DNA of 8,429 nucleotides from Streptosporangiaceae bacterium (GTDB lineage Bacteria > Actinomycetota > Actinomycetes > Streptosporangiales > Streptosporangiaceae), in the NCBI GenBank assembly GCA_030045215.1, contig JASIBJ010000513.1, positions 1-8,429 of the forward strand, in the 5' to 3' direction. Position numbers and translations under genes: made by a program. Each line of letters starts with the position of its first letter. Within the stretch, counting starts at the first letter, position 1. This document shows positions 1-4,230 of the stretch, piece by piece. The notes beneath the pieces are model-generated. The model did not search any database. It was not told the DNA's origin and worked only from the letters and a program-made list of their open reading frames with translations.

Positions 1-857
1 TCTGGCCGCTGACCGGGACTGGCCTGCAGCGGCCGCACCGGGTCGCCGTCGCGCGTCCACGCGATGAGGCCATCCGCCCTGTCCTTGGTCAGGCCGCCCC
101 AGACAACTCCGCTCGGCACCATGGCGACCGCCGCCGCCACTGCGCTCGGATAGCTGGACGCGAGCAGGAGCGCCAGCTCTCCACCCCTGGACGCGCCCAT
201 CACCGCGACTCGGCCGCCAGGCACGGCGACGTTGTCGATCAGCCAGTCGATGCCGGCCTTGAAGTACTCAAGCGGGATATTGACCAGGTCGGGTGGCAGG
301 TCCGGGTAGTTGAAGTAGGCCAGGGCGAGTGCGGCGAATCCGTGACTTGCCAGCAACGCCGCCGTGCACTGCACCGTGCTGATTCCGCCACCAGAACCGG
401 AGAACAGCAAGACCGCCGGGAACGGGCCCGGCCCAGGGGGCACGAAGGCGATGCCCCGCAGTTCCCCGGCGGCGACGTCGATCCGTCGCACTGAACGATC
501 CGCCTTCAGTCGTCGCAGCGAGCCGGAGCTGCTCCAGCCCTGCCCTGCCGCCGTCACCGAAACCAACCAGGGGTCAAGCGACTCGGTCGCAGATCGCGCC
601 GCAGCGGCGCCGAGCGCCCACCACAGCCCGTAGGGTTCCACGCCGCCGTAGCTGCCCCCGACGCTGGGCAGCCGTGCGGGCGCGACCACCCCGTCCGGCG
701 GGGCGAGGAACTGCGCCTCGCTGCTCGCCTCTTCCTCACCGATGGTCCAGCTGGCTGCGACTGTTACGAGCTCGCCCGGCGCGCAGCCGGTCACTGTGAA
801 GCCCACCGGCTGATCGATCAGGACCTCAGGCGGGCCGATGTTCAGCTGGCCGCTCAC
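1..857 (-). CDS. Acyl-CoA thioesterase / BAAT-family alpha/beta hydrolase, 3' end outside the window
   Basis: The frame is open from a GTG start at 857 to the left edge, giving 285 residues of a protein whose family is usually about 400-430 long. Residues 8-52 resemble the N-terminal beta-sandwich of acyl-CoA thioester hydrolases/BAAT (PP-x-V-L-x-D-x-P, then TVTGCAPGELVTV). Residues 130-285 are the alpha/beta-hydrolase part: FPAVLLFSGSGGG (146-158), YFNYPDLP (181-188), IPLEYFKAGIDWL (194-206) and the nucleophile elbow MGASRGGEL (220-228), with Ser223 as likely nucleophile. The catalytic Asp and His would lie beyond the window. Family members hydrolyse acyl-CoA thioesters, or transfer the acyl group to glycine or taurine when the nucleophile is Cys; Ser here favours hydrolysis (inference). 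No signal peptide is seen, so it is probably cytosolic. The GTG is chosen because AGGCGG lies six bases upstream and the domain begins directly after it. It is divergent from the thiol dioxygenase gene. Confidence 0.85.
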   Translation of the reverse strand, partial: MSGQLNIGPPEVLIDQPVGFTVTGCAPGELVTVAASWTIGEEEASSEAQFLAPPDGVVAPARLPSVGGSYGGVEPYGLWWALGAAAARSATESLDPWLVSVTAAGQGWSSSGSLRRLKADRSVRRIDVAAGELRGIAFVPPGPGPFPAVLLFSGSGGGISTVQCTAALLASHGFAALALAYFNYPDLPPDLVNIPLEYFKAGIDWLIDNVAVPGGRVAVMGASRGGELALLLASSYPSAVAAAVAMVPSGVVWGGLTKDRADGLIAWTRDGDPVRPLQASPGQRP

Positions 858-979
858 CCGTGACCGCCTTTGGATTGCCCGCTGGTCGCCATGCGTCCAG
901 CGTCACCAACAGCGGCCGGCCCGTCAACGGATTTCTCATAAATTCTGACTGGAAAAATAGGATATGCTGCGGCCGCCTC

Positions 980-1007
980 TTGCCCGTCTGACCGACTTAT
1001 ATATAAT
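980..1007 (+). promoter_or_regulatory. Sigma-70-type promoter of the thiol dioxygenase gene, apparently leaderless
   Basis: A consensus -10 box TATAAT (1002-1007) sits in an AT-rich patch within otherwise GC-rich DNA. A -35 box TTGCCC (980-985; four of six matches to TTGACA) lies 16 bases upstream. The expected transcription start, about seven bases after the -10 box, falls at about 1013-1015, on the GTG start codon at 1014. No Shine-Dalgarno sequence precedes that codon. Leaderless mRNAs are common in actinobacteria, so a leaderless transcript is the simplest reading. The overlapping TTATATATAA (997-1006) is a perfect palindrome, so a minus-strand -10 box for the divergent hydrolase is possible, but I see no matching -35 box for it. 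Confidence 0.65.
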
Positions 1008-1013
1008 TCAGAT

Positions 1014-1568
1014 GTGAAAAGTAGACAATACCTCAGTGCCGAGGCCCGGCTGGGCGACCTGGTGAGCGGCGTCAGGGCCGCTGCGCGGCAAGCGACCGGC
1101 TGGGCCGAGGCCGCGGACCTGGTCTGCGACCAGGTCCGGCTGCACCTGCCAGGACCGGAAATCCTGACGTCCGAGCAGCGCTACGGCGACCCGCTCGGGT
1201 ACCAGTGTCATCTGCTGCACGCCGAGCCCGATGGCACGTTCTCGGTCGTGGGGATGGTCTGGCGGCCGGGTCAGGCGACACCGATTCACGACCATGTGAC
1301 CTGGTGCGTGATCGGCGTCCTCCAGGGAACCGAGCACGAGGAGCGGTACCGCCTGCGCTCCGACGGCTGGCTCGAGCAGGACGGCACCGCCGACAGCCAC
1401 ACCGGTGACGTCACCGGCCTAGCCCCGCCCGGCGACATCCACCGTGTCCGCAACAACGGCACCGAGACCGCTATCTCCCTGCATGTCTACGGAACCGACA
1501 TCAGCCGGATCGGCAGCAGCATCCGCCGCATCTATAACCAGCCTGTCGTGGCCGAACCGGCCCGCTGA
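1014..1568 (+). CDS. Cysteine dioxygenase-family thiol dioxygenase (cysteine or 3-mercaptopropionate dioxygenase)
   Basis: This 184-residue protein has the length and motifs of the cupin-fold cysteine dioxygenase family, which uses mononuclear Fe(II) and O2 to oxidise a thiol to a sulfinate. The three iron ligands are visible: His92 and His94 in PIHDHVTW (90-97) and His143 in GDIHRVRN (140-147). The Ser-His-Tyr relay is present in SLHVYG (155-160: Ser155, His157, Tyr159). The strand FSVVGMVWRPGQ (76-87) precedes the first cupin motif as expected. The region aligning with the mammalian carboxylate-binding Arg60 reads Y63-Q64-C65, so Arg is absent; bacterial relatives with Gln near this site often prefer 3-mercaptopropionate, so the substrate is open. 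The start is GTG with no ribosome-binding site, matching a leaderless transcript. The protein should be cytosolic. The gene appears monocistronic, with a hairpin six bases after its TGA. Confidence 0.9.
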   Translation: MKSRQYLSAEARLGDLVSGVRAAARQATGWAEAADLVCDQVRLHLPGPEILTSEQRYGDPLGYQCHLLHAEPDGTFSVVGMVWRPGQATPIHDHVTWCVIGVLQGTEHEERYRLRSDGWLEQDGTADSHTGDVTGLAPPGDIHRVRNNGTETAISLHVYGTDISRIGSSIRRIYNQPVVAEPAR

Positions 1569-1573
1569 CCCGA

Positions 1574-1592
1574 GCGAGCCAGCCAGGCTCGC
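1574..1592 (+). terminator. Hairpin terminator after the thiol dioxygenase gene
   Basis: GCGAGCC (1574-1580) and GGCTCGC (1586-1592) form a perfect 7-bp stem with a 5-base loop, starting six bases after the TGA. No U-tract follows, which is common for actinobacterial terminators. Position and perfect pairing support the call; the stem is short enough that chance cannot be excluded. Confidence 0.5.
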
Positions 1593-2026
1593 CACTTGCG
1601 TCCGGTAGCGCTGGCCGCGGGCGGCAGTCTCGGGCTCGTCGTGCAGGCGTGCCAGCACGTTCGAGTTTGCACAGCAACCAAGCGCCTGAGCCCCTTAAAT
1701 GGTGCGTGTCCGGTAAATTGACCCATTGTGCCGGTCGGCGCTGCTGTGGCCCACGCATGCAATCCGCAGGGCGGGAAGATACCCGCTGCAGACGCGGCTG
1801 CCGCCCGACGAATCCCCGGAGGAGGCTCGCTCCTGTCTTCAGCCTGCGCACAGGAAGCCCGCCTACGATCAGGGCCGGATTGTGAGGGATCATGAAACCT
1901 CGAGGTGGAGTGACATCCTGGAGCGGCGGGAGCGAGGAGGGCTTCTGTACACAAGCCCGTCCCCGGCCGGTGACGCTCCGGTCCTCGTCCCTGCACCAGG
2001 CACCGCGCAGGCGAGCGTAGGCACAG
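1593..2026 (+). other. Intergenic stretch with no convincing gene
   Basis: Open frames here on both strands lack recognisable domains, good start sites and the codon bias of the flanking genes. Visible structure is limited: a hairpin at about 1767-1792 (GCGGG, loop AAGATA, CCCGC, extended past a GG bulge by GCA/TGC), a 10-bp palindrome ACCTCGAGGT (1897-1906), and a 42-codon ORF just upstream of the methyltransferase, listed separately. I compared the region with the cobalamin riboswitch consensus because of the GGTG and GGGAAG elements and found no match. No promoter for the methyltransferase gene could be assigned: TTGACC at about 1715 has no acceptable -10 box downstream. Confidence 0.5.
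1892..2020 (+). CDS. Possible 42-residue leader ORF, weak
   Basis: An ATG at 1892 preceded by GAGGG (1884-1888, only three bases away) opens a 42-codon ORF ending at TAG 2018-2020. It is in the same frame as the methyltransferase and ends six bases before that gene's ATG. The peptide starts MKPRGGVTSW and ends in a basic APRRRA; it has one Cys (residue 19) and no recognisable domain. Third-position GC is clearly lower than in the neighbouring genes, which argues against a conserved protein. It may be a translated leader coupling ribosomes to the methyltransferase start, a former N-terminal extension cut off by the amber codon, or chance. I favour chance or a leader. Confidence 0.2.
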   Translation: MKPRGGVTSWSGGSEEGFCTQARPRPVTLRSSSLHQAPRRRA

Positions 2027-2758
2027 ATGCGCGCCCAAATCACTACGGCCGCGATCATGGTGCTCGCCCGGTGCACGCCCTACCTGGAACACGAGATGCT
2101 CGGCTTGGCCGACCTGATCGAGCCGGGCAGCGTCTGCGTGGACGTCGGCGCCGCAGCCGGGCTGTACACGCTGGTGATGTCCCGGCTAGCGGGCCCCCTG
2201 GGCCAGGTCCACAGCATCGAGCCCTTGTCGTTCGCGCGGCCGGTCTGGTCCAAGGTGCTCGCCGCGCGCAGCGCCGCGAACGTCCGTCACCACGCGCTTG
2301 CGCTGGCCGCCGAGCCGGGCGCCGGCGTGATGAGCGTCCCCATCGGCCGGTTCGGGCCGGTAACGGGACGATCGTTCCTGACTGGCGGCAGCTACGACCT
2401 GGGCTCCAACGCCGAGTTCGCCGACCACGTCAGCGTGGAAGTGCCGGTCTCCACGCTCGACTGCATGTGCGCCGACGCCTGCCTCACCGGCCTGGACTTC
2501 ATCAAGATCGACACTGAGGGAGCCGAGCTGCAGGTACTCAGGGGCGGCGAGCGGGCGATCAAGGAGTTCAGGCCGGCCATTCTCGTGGAGATCGAGGCGC
2601 GGCATGCGGCGCGGTATCAATGCGAGCCGGGTGACATCGTGGCCTGGCTGGCCCAGCGCGGCTACGTGATGTACGCGTGGCGCAACGCCTGGCGACCCGC
2701 CGGTCAGGTAAGTCCTGACACCAGGAATTACCTGTTCCGGCCCGGCGCCGCGAGCTAG
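2027..2758 (+). CDS. FkbM-family SAM-dependent methyltransferase
   Basis: The 243-residue protein shows the class I methyltransferase fold of the FkbM family. The SAM-binding motif I is VDVGAAAGLYT (38-48), followed by HSIEP at 62-66, the acidic end of strand beta-2. Family-typical segments follow: VPVSTLD (139-145), LDFIKIDTEGAELQVLRG (156-173) and PAILVEIE (183-190). FkbM proteins mostly O-methylate hydroxyls of secondary metabolites, glycans or lipids; nothing here shows the acceptor. There is no signal peptide or membrane segment. The ATG at 2027 is chosen because an in-frame TAG at 2018-2020 rules out an upstream start; the Shine-Dalgarno match is poor (GTAGG), and ATG 2057 is an alternative that would still keep all motifs. 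No glycosyltransferase or biosynthetic gene lies beside it, so it looks like an orphan. It converges on the reductase gene, 13 bases away. Confidence 0.88.
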   Translation: MRAQITTAAIMVLARCTPYLEHEMLGLADLIEPGSVCVDVGAAAGLYTLVMSRLAGPLGQVHSIEPLSFARPVWSKVLAARSAANVRHHALALAAEPGAGVMSVPIGRFGPVTGRSFLTGGSYDLGSNAEFADHVSVEVPVSTLDCMCADACLTGLDFIKIDTEGAELQVLRGGERAIKEFRPAILVEIEARHAARYQCEPGDIVAWLAQRGYVMYAWRNAWRPAGQVSPDTRNYLFRPGAAS

Positions 2759-2771
2759 CCAGCCGACCGCT

Positions 2772-4016
2772 CTAACTGCCGGGAACGACGAGCGATTCGA
2801 GGGGAACGGACGGGTCACTCAGCGCGGCCTTGTCCACCGGCCGCTGCGCCCGGACCAGAGCCTGGATCGTGTCATTGACATCCCAGATGTTGACGTTCAT
2901 TCCGGCGAGGACATGTCCGTCGTCAGCCAGCCAGAACGCGAGGAACTCCAGGCCGGCGACGTCACCGCGGAAAGCGACTTGGCTGTAGCCGCCGGGTTCG
3001 ACGTAGCCGGAATACTCCATGCCCAGCTCGTACTGGTCGGTGAAGAAATAAGGCACCCGGTCGTAGCTGACTGCCTGGCCGAGCATCGCCCGAGCCGCCG
3101 CCGGCGGCTGGTTCACCGCATTGGCCCAGTGCTCGATGCGGATGTGCTTGCCGAGCAGCGGGTGGAACGCGCTGGCAACATCGCCGGCCGCGTAGATGTC
3201 GGCATCCGAGGAACGCAGCTGGGCATCGACCGTGATGCCATTGGCGACATCGAGGCCGGCCGCCTCGGCGAGTTGCACGTTCGGCGTGATCCCGATCGCG
3301 ACGATGACTGCATCGGCCGCGACGTGACTCCCGTCGCCGAGCCGGACACCGTCGACGCGACCGCCGGATCCGGTGATCTCGGCGACCTCAGCGCCGAACC
3401 GAAGGTCGACCCCGTGCTTCCGGTGCAGGTCAGCGAAAACCTGCGCGACCTCGCGACCGAGCACGTTCAGCAGCGGAAGCTCTGCCGTCTCCACCACGGT
3501 GACCCCAGCTCCGGCCTCGCGCGCCGCTGCCGTCACCTCCAGCCCGATCCAGCCACCCCCGATGACAGCCACCCGCGCTGCCTCGCCTATCGCGGCCTTG
3601 ATCCTTTCGCTGTCGCCGACGGTGCGCAGGTAGAGCACGCCATCTAGGTCGTGGCCAGGCACGGGCACCCGCCTCGGTGAGGACCCGGTGGTCAGCAGGA
3701 GCTTGGCGTAGCCGACACGGTTCCCGTCGGAGAGCATTACCTGGTGCGCGGCACGGTCGATGCCGGTCGCCGTGGTCCCCAGGCGCAGCTCGATGTTCGC
3801 GTCCGCATACCAGTCCCGCGGGTGCGTGAAGATCGACTCGCGCTTGGCCTTGCCCCGCAGGTACTCCTTGGAGAGCGGCGGCCGCTCGTACGGCAGCTCG
3901 TTCTCGCTGCCGATCATGATCAGCGGGCCGTCGAACTTTTCCGCGCGGAGTGCCTCCGCCGCCTTGGCGCCCCCCAGGCTTGCCCCGACTATCACGTAAC
4001 TCGCGTCATCGGCCAT
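2772..4016 (-). CDS. NAD(P)H- and FAD-dependent oxidoreductase, ferredoxin-reductase type
   Basis: This 414-residue flavoprotein has the two-dinucleotide-domain layout of ferredoxin/rhodocoxin reductases that pass electrons from NAD(P)H to a small iron-sulfur protein for P450s or dioxygenases. FAD binding: YVIVGASLGGAKAAE (7-21), YERPPLSKEYL (43-53) and IYAAGDV (274-280). NAD(P) binding: VAVIGGGWIGLEV (149-161), with Glu176 after VTVV suggesting a preference for NADH (inference). A C-terminal reductase domain spans about 323-408, with PYFFTDQY and IWDVNDTIQALV. No CxxC redox pair is present, separating it from thioredoxin- or lipoamide-type enzymes. The ATG at 4016 has GGGGAG four bases upstream and matches the family N-terminus. 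The frame stays open through the intergenic region but has no ATG, GTG or TTG there; a perfect AGGAGG at 4059-4064 precedes only an in-frame CTG (4055). No ferredoxin or P450 gene is in the window. Confidence 0.93.
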   Translation of the reverse strand: MADDASYVIVGASLGGAKAAEALRAEKFDGPLIMIGSENELPYERPPLSKEYLRGKAKRESIFTHPRDWYADANIELRLGTTATGIDRAAHQVMLSDGNRVGYAKLLLTTGSSPRRVPVPGHDLDGVLYLRTVGDSERIKAAIGEAARVAVIGGGWIGLEVTAAAREAGAGVTVVETAELPLLNVLGREVAQVFADLHRKHGVDLRFGAEVAEITGSGGRVDGVRLGDGSHVAADAVIVAIGITPNVQLAEAAGLDVANGITVDAQLRSSDADIYAAGDVASAFHPLLGKHIRIEHWANAVNQPPAAARAMLGQAVSYDRVPYFFTDQYELGMEYSGYVEPGGYSQVAFRGDVAGLEFLAFWLADDGHVLAGMNVNIWDVNDTIQALVRAQRPVDKAALSDPSVPLESLVVPGS

Positions 4017-4073
4017 CGCGCTCCCCGCTTCCGTGCGGTCGTCAGTGTGCTTCAGTCTCCTCCTGTACCCATC

Positions 4074-4134
4074 CCCGAGAGGGCAAAGAACTCCGCCTTG
4101 CCGCTCGGGTCGTCACTCAGCGCTCCGGCGACCC
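4074..4134 (-). promoter_or_regulatory. Two overlapping inverted repeats upstream of the reductase gene
   Basis: Stem A pairs 4074-4079 (CCCGAG) with 4104-4109 (CTCGGG) and continues inward with GGCAA (4082-4086) against TTGCC (4098-4102), plus G4088 with C4097 past a bulged A. Stem B pairs 4107-4112 (GGGTCG) with 4129-4134 (CGACCC). The stems share 4107-4109, so they cannot form fully at once. In the minus-strand transcript stem B would be made first, and stem A would end 57 bases before the reductase ATG. This could be an attenuator-like switch, a second terminator of the protease transcript, or chance pairing in GC-rich DNA. Confidence 0.35.
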
Positions 4135-4174
4135 ATCGGGGGAATAGCGGCGCGCACGACGTCCGTGAGACGAG

Positions 4175-4214
4175 CGTTGCCCCGCCTTTCCAGTACTGGC
4201 CAGGCGGGGCAACG
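4175..4214 (-). terminator. Strong hairpin terminator of the sedolisin gene
   Basis: A perfect 13-bp inverted repeat, CGTTGCCCCGCCT (4175-4187) and AGGCGGGGCAACG (4202-4214), encloses a 14-base loop and begins 16 bases after the protease stop codon in the direction of transcription. The loop contains a second perfect palindrome, CCAGTACTGG (4190-4199). No T-rich tail follows on the minus strand, so it would be an I-shaped, U-tract-free actinobacterial terminator. It separates the protease transcript from the downstream reductase gene. Confidence 0.8.
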
Positions 4215-4230
4215 GTTCGGCTCAGCAGCG

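Noticed and set aside
1700..1725. Short AT-richer motif GTGTCCGGTAAATTGACCCA resembling an insertion-sequence end
   Set aside because: No matching inverted copy, target duplication or transposase fragment was found nearby, and I cannot name a family with confidence.
1698..1830. Possible cobalamin or other riboswitch before the methyltransferase
   Set aside because: Isolated GGTG and GGGAAG elements occur, but the conserved order and core sequences of known riboswitches are not there.
1501..2092. Minus-strand open frames of 186-191 codons across the 1569-2026 gap
   Set aside because: Both overlap the ends of the dioxygenase and methyltransferase genes, have no recognisable domain or plausible start site, and show a composition typical of shadow frames.
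1726..2517. Plus-strand 263-codon frame upstream of and across the methyltransferase
   Set aside because: It runs out of frame through the whole SAM-binding region; its second half is Arg/Gly-rich shadow sequence and its first part has no domain.
2913..3647. Plus-strand 244-codon frame opposite the reductase
   Set aside because: It is the antisense of a well-supported flavoprotein with FAD and NAD motifs on the minus strand.
4017..4230. N-terminal extension of the reductase through the intergenic region
   Set aside because: The frame is open and looks mildly protein-like, but it contains no ATG, GTG or TTG, and the family N-terminus fits the ATG at 4016 with GGGGAG before it.
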